Assembly: GCF_021390435.2 (NCBI RefSeq)
Contig: NZ_JAJVCN010000001.1
Span: forward strand, 3,162,001 to 3,226,000
Direction: 5' to 3'
Source: Kibdelosporangium philippinense
GTDB taxonomy: Bacteria > Actinomycetota > Actinomycetes > Mycobacteriales > Pseudonocardiaceae
Length of the DNA stretch: 64,000 bases
Part shown: piece after piece, positions 55,776-63,156 of the stretch
How positions within the stretch are numbered: position 1 is the first letter of the stretch
Layout: each line of letters starts with the position of its first letter
Notes under the pieces: model-generated
Databases searched by the model: none
Told to the model about the DNA's origin: nothing
What the model saw: the letters and a program-made list of their open reading frames with translations, nothing else
Made by a program: the position numbers and the translations under genes

Positions 55776-56762
55776 ATGACTTCACGTGCGATTCGGCAGT
55801 ACGAGTTCGGCCCGGCTGAGGTGTTGCGGTTTGAGGAGGTGCCTGCCCCGGTCCCTGACCGGGGTCAGGTGCGTGTTCGGGTTGCGGTGTCGGGTGTGCA
55901 TCTGGTGGACACGTCGATTCGCAGTGGTGAGGGTGGTGGGCCGTTCGGGTTGCCGCAGTTGCCGATGACGCCGGGCCGTGAGGTGGCGGGTGTGGTGGAC
56001 GCGGTGGGTGCGCAGGTGGATCAGGCGTGGCTGGGTAAGCGTGTGGTGGCGCATCTGGGGCAGGCCAGTGGTGGGTATGCGGAGTTGGCGGTGGCGCGGG
56101 TGGAGTCGTTGCACGAGTTGCCGGTGGGTGTGGATTTCGCTGAGGCGGTGGCGATGATCGGCACGGGGCGTACGACGTTGGCGGTGTTGGAGTCGGCGGG
56201 TGTGACGGCCGATGATGTGGTGTTGGTGCCCGCGGCCGCGGGTGGGATGGGTGCGTTGTTGGTGCAGGCGGCCAAGAATGTGGGCGCGTTCGTGGTGGCG
56301 TTGGCTGGTGGGTCGCGCAAGGTTGAGTTGGTGCGGGGTTTGGGCGCGGATGTGGTGCTGGATTATCGGGTGGCGGATTGGCCGTCGCGGGTTCGTGCGG
56401 CGTTGGGTGGTCGTGAGGTGTCGGTGTACTTCGATGGTGTGGGTGGTGCGCCGGGGCGCGCGGCGTTCGAGTTGCTGGGGGTGGGTGGGCGTGTGGTGAT
56501 GTACGGGTATTCCTCGGGTGAGCCGTTGGAGTTGTCGGCTGGGGATTTGTGGGCGCGGAGTTTGTCCGCGACTGCGGCGATCGGTCCGCGGATGTTGCGG
56601 CGGCCGGGTGGGTTGCGTGATTTGGAGTCTGCGGCGCTTGCGGCGTTGGCTGCGAAGGAGTTGGTGCCGTTGACGCAGAGTTTCCCGTTGGCGGACGCGG
56701 CGGCGGCGCATCGGGCGTTGGAGACACGCGGCACGGTGGGCAAGGTGGTTTTGGTGGCGTGA
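55776..56762 (+). CDS. MDR-family quinone oxidoreductase
   Basis: 328 residues: RAIRQYEFGPAEVLRFEEVP at the start, GREVAGVVDAVGAQV, and the nucleotide-binding PAAAGGMGALLVQAAKNVGA. No catalytic-zinc cysteines. NADPH-dependent quinone or enone reduction is typical. It is only distantly similar to the MDR protein at 11980-12900. ATG start; the next gene begins 5 bases after the stop. Confidence 0.9.
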   Translation: MTSRAIRQYEFGPAEVLRFEEVPAPVPDRGQVRVRVAVSGVHLVDTSIRSGEGGGPFGLPQLPMTPGREVAGVVDAVGAQVDQAWLGKRVVAHLGQASGGYAELAVARVESLHELPVGVDFAEAVAMIGTGRTTLAVLESAGVTADDVVLVPAAAGGMGALLVQAAKNVGAFVVALAGGSRKVELVRGLGADVVLDYRVADWPSRVRAALGGREVSVYFDGVGGAPGRAAFELLGVGGRVVMYGYSSGEPLELSAGDLWARSLSATAAIGPRMLRRPGGLRDLESAALAALAAKELVPLTQSFPLADAAAAHRALETRGTVGKVVLVA

Positions 56763-56766
56763 TGCG

Positions 56767-57108
56767 ATGATGGCCGGCATGTCTTCGGCCGAGTTCCAGT
56801 CGTTGTCGATCGGTGTGGATGAGGGCCCGTCGGGTCCGGTGTTGTCGGTGCGAGGTGAGATCGACACGGTGACGGCGCCGCAGTTGCAGGTGAGTGTGGA
56901 GCAGGCGTTGCCGTCGGATGGTGTGTTGGTGGTGGATTTGTCTGGGGTGACGTTTTTGAGCTCGGCGGGGTTGTCGGTGTTGGTGCGGGCGCATCAGCGG
57001 GGTGATGTGCGGATCGTGACCAACCCGACGATCCTGCGGGTGTTTACGTTGACGGGGTTGGCGCAGACGTTGCGGTTGTTCGCCTCGCTCGATGAGGCTC
57101 GGGTCTGA
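56767..57108 (+). CDS. STAS-domain anti-sigma factor antagonist
   Basis: 113 residues: LSIGVDEGPSGPVLSVRGEI, DTVTAPQLQ, and the phosphorylatable-Ser loop VTFLSSAGLSVLV. Such proteins release sigma factors by binding RsbW-type anti-sigma kinases when unphosphorylated. ATG 56767, 56770 and 56779 are all possible starts. No partner kinase or sigma gene is adjacent. Confidence 0.9.
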   Translation: MMAGMSSAEFQSLSIGVDEGPSGPVLSVRGEIDTVTAPQLQVSVEQALPSDGVLVVDLSGVTFLSSAGLSVLVRAHQRGDVRIVTNPTILRVFTLTGLAQTLRLFASLDEARV

Positions 57109-57113
57109 GCGTC

Positions 57114-57611
57114 ATGTGGGTGTGCCGGGAGCAGCCGGGTGATGTGGCGTTGGCGCGTGCGGTGCACGTGGAGGCGTTTGGGCAGGAGTTGGAGGCGTCG
57201 CTGCTGGATGCGTTGCGGGCCAGTGACGCGTGGATTGATGAGTTGTCGTTCGTGGTGCGGTTCGGGGTTGAGGTCGCGGGGCATGTGGTGGTGACGCGGG
57301 CGCATGTGGATGATCGGCCGGTGTTGGCGTTGGGTCCGATTGGTGTGCTTCCGCGTTTCCATGGTCAGGGTTTGGGCAGTGCGTTGATGCATACGGTGTT
57401 GGGTGCGGCGGATGCGTTGGGTGAGCCGTTGGTGGGGTTGCTGGGTGATCCGCGGTTTTATGAGCGGTTCGGGTTCGAGTTGGGGGCGATGATGCACGTG
57501 TTGCCGCCGGATCCGGATTGGTTGCAGCATTTTCAGGTGCGCCGGTTGTCGGCGTATAAGGACAAGATTCAGGGGACGTTCCGGTACGCGGCGCCGTTCG
57601 ATGAGGTGTAG
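57114..57611 (+). CDS. GNAT-family N-acetyltransferase
   Basis: 165 residues of the YhbS-like group: VAGHVVVTRAHVDD, the acetyl-CoA loop ALGPIGVLPRFHGQGLGSAL, and VGLLGDPRFYERFGFELGA. Acetylates an amine, substrate unknown. It starts 5 bases after the STAS stop and may be co-transcribed. Confidence 0.9.
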   Translation: MWVCREQPGDVALARAVHVEAFGQELEASLLDALRASDAWIDELSFVVRFGVEVAGHVVVTRAHVDDRPVLALGPIGVLPRFHGQGLGSALMHTVLGAADALGEPLVGLLGDPRFYERFGFELGAMMHVLPPDPDWLQHFQVRRLSAYKDKIQGTFRYAAPFDEV

Positions 57612-57636
57612 GTCATCCGCGTACTGTAATGACTTA

Positions 57637-58158
57637 ATGCATTTCAACCCTTACGGCGGTCCTGCTGCTGAGCTGGCCGCGGCGCTGGTCAACCTCGATT
57701 CGGGTGACGCGCGGGGCGTGAGCGGGTTGGTGCCGCAGTTTCACCGTAGCGCGGAGCCGATCACGGCGGAGTCGGCCGGGCAGATCCTGGTGTGGGCGCG
57801 GCGCCTCTCCCCTGTGTTCGGTGAGCGGGATCTGGATCGCCTGGTGGATAGCGTGAACGGCCTGCTGGCGGATTCGGCGAGCAGGCCGTACATCTCGCGG
57901 CATGACGGGCGGGACCCGCATATCCATTACGCGCACGAGCGCGACGACATCGTCACGCGGGTGAAGGCGTTCACCGCGGCGGGCGTGGCGCATGTGCTGT
58001 GCCTGGATCCGGCGCGGTTGGGGCGGTGTGACAACGATGGGTGTGAGGTGGTGTACGTGGACACTTCGCGCAACGGGCGTCGCAGGTTTTGCTCAACCCG
58101 TTGCGCTACGCGTGTGCATGTGGCCGATCATCGGTCACGGGTTGCGCGGGTCGTCTGA
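57637..58158 (+). CDS. CGNR-type zinc-finger protein (ABATE domain)
   Basis: 173 residues from ATG 57637. The N-terminal ABATE-like stress domain (FNPYGGPAAELAAALVNLDS) is followed by a C-terminal zinc finger CDNDGCEVVYVDTSRNGRRR with FCSTRCATRVHVADHRSR. In most members the final motif reads CGNR; here it is CATR. Likely a DNA-binding regulator. The 3' end overlaps the converging SPFH gene by 24 bases. Confidence 0.85.
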   Translation: MHFNPYGGPAAELAAALVNLDSGDARGVSGLVPQFHRSAEPITAESAGQILVWARRLSPVFGERDLDRLVDSVNGLLADSASRPYISRHDGRDPHIHYAHERDDIVTRVKAFTAAGVAHVLCLDPARLGRCDNDGCEVVYVDTSRNGRRRFCSTRCATRVHVADHRSRVARVV

Positions 58159-59358
58159 CAGTTCTGGTGAGTCGGCCAGGTCCACGCCGGGTCCGGGTGG
58201 CTGGGGTGGGTTCAGTGGCTGGCGGCCTGCTGGGGTGGGCCGGACCTGCAGTGGGCTGGGAACTTCCTTGCGGGCCACGGCTTCCGCAGCGCGCACGGCT
58301 TCGGCGACGTGCGGGTCGGGTGCGGTGTCGAACCAGTCCTTGATTTCCTCGTCGTCCTGTTCTGGCCGGGACAAGGGGACGTCTTCGACGGGTGGTTCGT
58401 AGCGGAACACGCCGTCGTCGCCGGGGGCGCCGAGCATTTTGGCGAATCCCTCGAGGGCTTTGCCGAAGTCGGTCGGGATCATCCAGACCTTGTTCGCGTC
58501 GCCCTGTGCCATCTGCGGCAGGGTCTGCAGGTACTGGTAGGCCAGCACTTCCGGGGTGGGTTTGCCCGCTTTGATCGCGGTGAAGACTTTCTCGATCGCT
58601 TTGGCTTGGCCTTGGGCTTGCAGGTAGCGGGCGGCTCGTTCGCCTTGGGCGCGCAGGATTCGGGATTGGCGTTCGGCTTCCGCAGCGAGGATCGCTGCTT
58701 GCTTCGCGCCTTCGGCCGAGAGGATCTGGGATTGTTTCTGGCCTTCGGCTGTTTTGATCGCGGCTTCGCGCTGGCCTTCGGCGGTGAGGATCATGGCGCG
58801 CTTCTCCCGGTCGGCGCGCATCTGCTTTTCCATCGAGTCCTGGATCGAGGGTGGTGGGTCGATCGCTTTGAGCTCGACCCTCGCGACACGGATACCCCAG
58901 CGGCCGGTGGCTTCGTCCAGCACGCCGCGTAGCTGGTTGTTGATCTCGTCACGGGAGGTCAGCGTGTCTTCCAGGCTCATGCCGCCGACGAGGTTACGCA
59001 GGGTTGTGGTGGCCAGCTGTTCCACACCGACGATGTAGTTGGAGATCTCGTAGACCGCCGCGCGGGAGTCGGTGACCTGGAAGTACACGACGGTGTCGAT
59101 GGACACGGTCAGGTTGTCCTGGGTGATCACCGGTTGCGGCGGGAAGGACACGACTTGTTCACGCAGGTCGATGCGGGCGCGGACCCGGTCGACGAACGGG
59201 GCGAGGAAGTTCAGTCCCGGTTCGGCGACCTTGGTGAACTTGCCGAGTCGTTCGATGACCGCGGACTGTGCCTGCGGGATGACCAGGATCGATTTGACCA
59301 CGATGGTCAGTACGAAGATCACGATGACCGCGACGATGATGATCGCGACGGCGTCCAA
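58135..59358 (-). CDS. SPFH/stomatin-like (paraslipin, QmcA-type) protein
   Basis: 407 residues. One N-terminal membrane segment (AIIIVAVIVIFVLTIVVKSI), the SPFH domain (IPQAQSAVIERLGKFTKVAE, GLNFLAPFVDRV), and a long Ala/Glu coiled coil with repeats of AEGQ. The C-terminal proline-rich tail is extra. Forms membrane rings that organise proteases or lipid domains. The TTG start at 59358 is set by GGAGGT 6 bases upstream. It follows its usual partner NfeD. Confidence 0.92.
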   Translation of the reverse strand: MDAVAIIIVAVIVIFVLTIVVKSILVIPQAQSAVIERLGKFTKVAEPGLNFLAPFVDRVRARIDLREQVVSFPPQPVITQDNLTVSIDTVVYFQVTDSRAAVYEISNYIVGVEQLATTTLRNLVGGMSLEDTLTSRDEINNQLRGVLDEATGRWGIRVARVELKAIDPPPSIQDSMEKQMRADREKRAMILTAEGQREAAIKTAEGQKQSQILSAEGAKQAAILAAEAERQSRILRAQGERAARYLQAQGQAKAIEKVFTAIKAGKPTPEVLAYQYLQTLPQMAQGDANKVWMIPTDFGKALEGFAKMLGAPGDDGVFRYEPPVEDVPLSRPEQDDEEIKDWFDTAPDPHVAEAVRAAEAVARKEVPSPLQVRPTPAGRQPLNPPQPPGPGVDLADSPELSDDPRNP

Positions 59359-59446
59359 AGCTGTACCTCCACACCTTTCGCGCGCTACTTGAGTTCGTTC
59401 TACTCGCTGCCGGCTGATCGCGCCGGTCCTTGGCGCGCGTTTCGGG

Positions 59447-59881
59447 TCACGGTTCGGGCGCGACGATGGCGGTGGCGCCGGAGATCTCGACCACGACGAC
59501 CGGTGTGCCGGGTTCGGCGATGATGTCGTCGGCGTTGTGTGCGCGGGCGGACCAGATCTCGCCGCCGATCTTGACCTGGCCTTGGTGTTCGTCGACCTTG
59601 GTCACGGTCAGCGCGCGGGCGCCGATGAGTGCCTGTGTGTTGGTTTTGTGGTCGCCGCCGGCGAGCATTTTGCGTTTCAGCATCGGGCGCAGGCCGCCGA
59701 CGAGCGCGATCGTGGCGATGGCGAACACGATCGCGCTGATCACGAGGTTGCCGCCGAGCGCGGCCGCGCCCGCGCCACCGAGTGCGCCGAGTCCGATCAT
59801 CAACAGCCACAGGTCTCCGGAGAGCACCTCGGCCGAGATCAGGATGAAACCTGCGATCAACCACACCAGCCAGGCCGCCAT
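59447..59881 (-). CDS. NfeD-like membrane protein
   Basis: 144 residues. Three hydrophobic segments (WLVWLIAGFILISAEVL, LWLLMIGLGALGGAGAAALG, LVISAIVFAIATIALVGGL), then an OB-fold domain (ALIGARALTVTKVDEHQGQV, KIGGEIWSARA). NfeD proteins are partners of SPFH rings. ATG 59881 with AGGA 7 bases upstream; GTG 59887 is in frame. It is 88 bases upstream of the SPFH start on the same strand. Confidence 0.9.
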   Translation of the reverse strand: MAAWLVWLIAGFILISAEVLSGDLWLLMIGLGALGGAGAAALGGNLVISAIVFAIATIALVGGLRPMLKRKMLAGGDHKTNTQALIGARALTVTKVDEHQGQVKIGGEIWSARAHNADDIIAEPGTPVVVVEISGATAIVAPEP

Positions 59882-59923
59882 GGTCACATCCTGGCAGAGA
59901 ATGGGGTCATTTCGATGGTGTTG

Positions 59924-60742
59924 TCACCCGAAGTGACCCACGAAGTCGATGAGCCGTTCGACCGACCCGATCAACGGGGTCTCCAGGTCGCGGAATCCGC
60001 GCACGTGACGAAGGATGTGCCGCCACCCCTCGGCGGGTTCGCCCCACCCGAGCTGTGCGCAGACGCCTTCCTTCCACGGCGTGCCGCGCGGGATCACCGG
60101 CCACGCCTCGATGCCCAAGGCGGCGGGTTTGACCGCTTGCCAGATGTCGACGTAAGGGTGGCCAGTGATCATGACGTTGGGGTCGGTGACCGCGTCGACG
60201 ATTCGCGATTCCTTGCTGCCCTTGACGAGGTGGTCGACCAGCACCCCGAGGCGGCGTTCGGGCCCTGGCGCGAAGTCGCGAATGTGTTCCTGCAGCTCAT
60301 CGATGCCGTCAAGGGGTTGCACGACGATGCCTTCGACGCGCAGGTCATGTCCCCACACGCGTTCGACCAATTCGGCGTCATGGATCCCTTCGACCCAGAT
60401 GCGGCTGGCGCGCGCGGTGCGGGCCTTGACGCCCTCGACTTTGACCGACCCGGACGCGGACATCATGGGTTTCTTGGCAGCGGCGGCGGGTTTAACCAAG
60501 GTGACCGGGGCGCCGTCGAGCAGGAACCCGGCGGGCTGCATAGGGAACACGCGGTGGCGGCCATGCCGGTCCTCCAGAACGACATTGCCATACTCGATCC
60601 TGACCACAGCGCCGCAAAACCCGCTGGCCGGATCCTCAACCACCAGCCCCGGCTCAGCAGGCAGTTCAGGAATCCGCCGTTTGGGTTTGCCGGAGAGAAT
60701 ATCGCCATAATCCTGAGATCGCACGAAAGGAACACTACCCAC
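59924..60742 (-). CDS. DUF3097 family protein
   Basis: 272 residues, matching the actinobacterial DUF3097 family: DYGDILSGKPKRRIPELPAE, VVRIEYGNVVLEDRHGRHRV, RIWVEGIHDAELVERVWGHD (Toprim-like WVEG, Glu/Asp positions), GVLVDHLVKGSKESRI and GHPYVDIWQAVKP. The Toprim-like part suggests nucleic-acid action, unproven. GTG 60742 is the apparent start. It precedes NfeD and SPFH on the same strand. Confidence 0.88.
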   Translation of the reverse strand: MGSVPFVRSQDYGDILSGKPKRRIPELPAEPGLVVEDPASGFCGAVVRIEYGNVVLEDRHGRHRVFPMQPAGFLLDGAPVTLVKPAAAAKKPMMSASGSVKVEGVKARTARASRIWVEGIHDAELVERVWGHDLRVEGIVVQPLDGIDELQEHIRDFAPGPERRLGVLVDHLVKGSKESRIVDAVTDPNVMITGHPYVDIWQAVKPAALGIEAWPVIPRGTPWKEGVCAQLGWGEPAEGWRHILRHVRGFRDLETPLIGSVERLIDFVGHFG

Positions 60743-60774
60743 CTCCCATGAAAGAACAGGCGGCTAACCGCACC

Positions 60775-60814
60775 AACATGTCCGGAGACAAAGGAACATG
60801 TCCGGAGACAAAGG
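60775..60814. repeat. 20-bp perfect tandem repeat
   Basis: AACATGTCCGGAGACAAAGG occurs twice, back to back (60775-60794 and 60795-60814), 32 bases upstream of the DUF3097 start. A third, diverged start (GGCTGTCCG) follows. It may be a protein-binding site or replication slippage. Confidence 0.9.
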
Positions 60815-60824
60815 GGCTGTCCGT

Positions 60825-60918
60825 ACATGGGTCGAGAGGACAGAGGACTATCCGGTACGTACATCGGTCAAGGGAACAGAGGACTGTCCCGTACGTACAT
60901 TGGTTGAGGGGATAGAGG
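60825..60918. repeat. 36-bp degenerate direct repeats
   Basis: Units at 60825-60860, 60861-60896 and a partial at 60897-60918. Each begins ACATNGGT, contains AGGACTATCC or AGGACTGTCC in the middle and ends GTACGT. Copies one and two differ at about nine bases. Too few and too diverged for a CRISPR. Confidence 0.8.
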
Positions 60919-61013
60919 GTTTGGGCCTGGAATGTGTGGCGTGCACCCGGTAGCACAATGACGTATCGCCGTGAGCGGTAGCGAACTGGCGGGGAGTCAG
61001 TGACGGGTGCCCG

Positions 61014-61132
61014 CGCGTGTCTGCCGCTCCGGCATGGCGTGTTGAACGCGCGAGCGGCGCACGGCGGCAACCGAGCCACGGCGAGAGCGAGTCGAGCAGT
61101 TTGACTCGCCGTGCCGGTGGGGCGGACACGCG
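61014..61132. repeat. 119-bp palindromic element, copy A
   Basis: Ends are terminal inverted repeats of about 30 bp: CGCGTGTCTGCCGC at the left, and GGGCGGACACGCG at the right. The inner part has GTGTTGAACGCGCGAGCGGC and GCGAGTCGAGCAGTTTGAC. Same length and ends as copy B, 123 bases away. No transposase; it looks like a MITE or other palindromic intergenic repeat. Confidence 0.75.
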
Positions 61133-61255
61133 GTAGTTCATCCAACCCAACCCGGCAGTGAACGTCAGGCAAGCCATAGGCCGCGTCTGTCGGTCACGCC
61201 GGGCCGTAAAAGTCGGGGCTTCCACCGGACGGTGTCTGGCATTGCTCCGCCCTGG

Positions 61256-61374
61256 CGCGTGTCCACCGTTCCGTCACGGTGTGTCAAACTGCTCGACTCG
61301 CTTCCAGCGCGGTTGCTTCTCCCCGGGCGCCGCTCGCGTGTTCAACACACCATGACGGAGCCGGTGGACACGCG
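61256..61374. repeat. 119-bp palindromic element, copy B
   Basis: Begins CGCGTGTCCACCG and ends CGGTGGACACGCG, with inverted-repeat arms of about 30 bp (TCCGTCACGGTGTGTC against CACACCATGACGGA). Aligned as reverse complement with copy A it shares long exact runs (GCGAGTCGAGCAGTTTGAC, CGCGAGCGGCGC). Both copies are 119 bp, so the ends are well defined. Confidence 0.75.
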
Positions 61375-61528
61375 AACGCGAGCCCGGACAGCACTTCCAG
61401 GGTGTACCTCGTGGCTGGGGTGTGCTTCAGTGGTGGTGGTGGTCAGTGTGGCGGGTAATGCTGCGGCGACGAAGATGATTGCGCGGCGGCCCTTCCGGAG
61501 CTTGGCTCGATGCAAGACCGTTCACGAT

Positions 61529-61552
61529 AACCGCGCCGCCGCGCGGTTTTTT
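61529..61552 (+). terminator. Intrinsic terminator without an annotated upstream gene
   Basis: AACCGCGC-CGCC-GCGCGGTT then TTTT: an 8-bp perfect stem, 4-base loop and U-tract, the most classical intrinsic terminator seen in the window. It works on the plus strand only. The nearest plus-strand gene upstream is more than 3 kb away, so it may end an unannotated small RNA from 61376-61528. Confidence 0.8.
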
Positions 61553-61575
61553 GAGGGTCTAACTGCCTAATCCGT

Positions 61576-62370
61576 TCAGAACGCTGGCCATGGGATCGGG
61601 CGGCCGTCCGGGTTGGGTTCGGGATATACCGGCGCGCGCAACACGGCGTCGGTGCGTTCCCGCAAGGCGTGGATCTCGCGGCGGGTCAGGTGTGGGCGCA
61701 GCTGCTGACCCAGTTCGCCCTCAAGCTGTTCACGCAGCCGCGTCAGCGCCTCGACCGCATCCTCGGGCAGGGGTTCTCCGAGGAACCCCCACAGCACGGT
61801 CCTCAGTTTCGGGTCGGTGTGCAGGCAGATGCCGTGATCCACGCCGTAGACGCGCCCGTCGGTGCCGTGCAGCACGTGCCCGCCCTTGCGGTCGGCGTTG
61901 TTGAGCACCACGTCCAACGCGGCCAGCAGTTTCACGCTGGCGTGATCGGCGTGGGTAAGCACCGCCGGGTCGCCGTAGCGGTCGTGCGCGCGCAGCACCG
62001 TGCGCCATCCGTCGGGGACGTCCTCAGGTGCCAGGACGTCGACCAGGTCGTCGCCTTCCTTGGTGTCGATCCACAGCTGGACCATGCCGCGGCCGAACGG
62101 GCCCGCGCGCAGCACGGTCGGCGGGATCAGGCCGAGCCCGCTGGCCTGGGAGACCAGGTAGGAGGCGACTTCCCGGCCGGCGAGGGTGCCGTCGGGGAAG
62201 TCCCACAGCGCGCGTTCGCCGTTGATCGGCTTGTACACGCAGTGCGCCGCGATCCCGTCGTGGCTGATCGCGCCGTAGAGGGTGGCGTTGGAGGCGTCCA
62301 CCAGACGGCCTTCGACGTCGATCTGGCCGTGGGTGATCAGCTCGAGCGCTGCCGGGTCACCCGCGTGCAC
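61576..62370 (-). CDS. SCO1664-family protein (PI3/4-kinase-like fold)
   Basis: 264 residues from GTG 62370, with AGAAGG about 6 bases upstream inside the end of the previous gene. Motifs: HCVYKPINGERALWDFPDG (kinase-like Lys), REVASYLVSQASGLGLIPPT, VKLLAALDVVLNNADRKGGH (catalytic loop), and VYGVDHGICLHTDPKLRTVL. Conserved in actinobacteria as SCO1664 family (TIGR03843). In many genomes it lies with DUF3090 near mshC; mshC is not in this window. Function unproven. Confidence 0.9.
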   Translation of the reverse strand: MHAGDPAALELITHGQIDVEGRLVDASNATLYGAISHDGIAAHCVYKPINGERALWDFPDGTLAGREVASYLVSQASGLGLIPPTVLRAGPFGRGMVQLWIDTKEGDDLVDVLAPEDVPDGWRTVLRAHDRYGDPAVLTHADHASVKLLAALDVVLNNADRKGGHVLHGTDGRVYGVDHGICLHTDPKLRTVLWGFLGEPLPEDAVEALTRLREQLEGELGQQLRPHLTRREIHALRERTDAVLRAPVYPEPNPDGRPIPWPAF

Positions 62371-62372
62371 GC

Positions 62373-62939
62373 TCAGCCTTCTTCGTTTCTGCGGTAGCCG
62401 TTCTGCCGCGGGCAGACGTGGCCCTCGGCATCCAACGGTTCGCCGCACAGCGGACAGGGTTTACGTCCGGCGCGCACTACCCGGTCGGCGCGGTCGGCGA
62501 AGGCTTTGGCCGAGGCCGGGGTGAGGAACACGCGCACGGCGTCCGGGCCTTCCTCGGTGTCGTCGAGCACGACCGCTTCGTCCACTTCGGCCTCGCTGAC
62601 CGCGAGCAGTTCGATCACCACCGCGCGGGTGTCGGCGTCCCAGCCAAGGCCCATCGTGCCGACCTTGAACTCCTCCTCGACCGGCACCGTGAGCGGTTCG
62701 GAGTCCATCTGGTCGTCGGGGGTGTCGGGCGGGACTTCGGCGCCGAAGCGGCGGCCGACTTCGTCAAGCAGTGACCCGATCCGTTCGGCGAGCACCGCGA
62801 CCTGCTGTTTCTCCAGTGCGACGCTGATCGTGCGGGCGTCTTGCGAGGCCTGCAGGAAGAACGTGCGGTCGCCTGGTTGCCCGACGGTACCGGCGATGAA
62901 CCGGTCGGGCTGACGGAAGACATGTATGACACGAGCCAT
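62373..62939 (-). CDS. DUF3090 family protein
   Basis: 188 residues matching the actinobacterial DUF3090 (TIGR03847): MARVIHVFRQPDRFIAGTVG, RTFFLQASQDARTISVALEK, KVGTMGLGWDADTRAVVIEL, and a C-terminal zinc finger CPLCGEPLDAEGHVCPR. It is followed by the SCO1664-family gene after a 2-base gap, the usual pairing. Role unknown. Confidence 0.92.
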   Translation of the reverse strand: MARVIHVFRQPDRFIAGTVGQPGDRTFFLQASQDARTISVALEKQQVAVLAERIGSLLDEVGRRFGAEVPPDTPDDQMDSEPLTVPVEEEFKVGTMGLGWDADTRAVVIELLAVSEAEVDEAVVLDDTEEGPDAVRVFLTPASAKAFADRADRVVRAGRKPCPLCGEPLDAEGHVCPRQNGYRRNEEG

Positions 62940-63142
62940 GGCACCTTCGACCTTATGGCACGCGGTGGCCCCTCAGCAGCCCGGCCGCCCGAGTTCGCTC
63001 ATGGCGGATATGTGTCTGCGCCGACTGTTGCGGGCGTGGCGATCCGGTGTGTCCCGGCATGTCCGGATACCGACTCCTCCCACCTGGGTGGTGTCGCGGC
63101 GATTACGTCTCACGGACGGTGACCGCGCCTGGTCGCGGCCAG

Positions 63143-63148
63143 TAGGGT
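63143..63148 (+). promoter_or_regulatory. -10 element of the S9 peptidase gene
   Basis: TAGGGT, a TANNNT-type -10, ends 8 bases before the GTG at 63157. Transcription would therefore start at or beside the start codon, giving a leaderless message, common in actinobacteria. No ribosome site is seen upstream, which agrees. Confidence 0.5.
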
Positions 63149-63156
63149 CGTTGCTT

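Larger units (their letters stand above)
60743..61575. other. Repeat-rich intergenic region
   Basis: 833 bases with no supported protein gene. It holds a 20-bp tandem duplication, 36-bp degenerate repeats, two 119-bp palindromic elements and a plus-strand intrinsic terminator. Several open frames run through the repeats on both strands but reuse the same repeated text and lack ribosome sites, so I do not call them genes. Confidence 0.65.

Noticed and set aside
60825..60918. Short regularly spaced repeats as a CRISPR array
   Set aside because: Units are adjacent and diverged, with no unique spacers and no cas genes in the window.
53761..62440. Long antisense open frames opposite the genes in this high-GC part
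   Set aside because: They are codon-bias shadows: repetitive Arg/His/Pro-rich translations opposite genes with clear family motifs.
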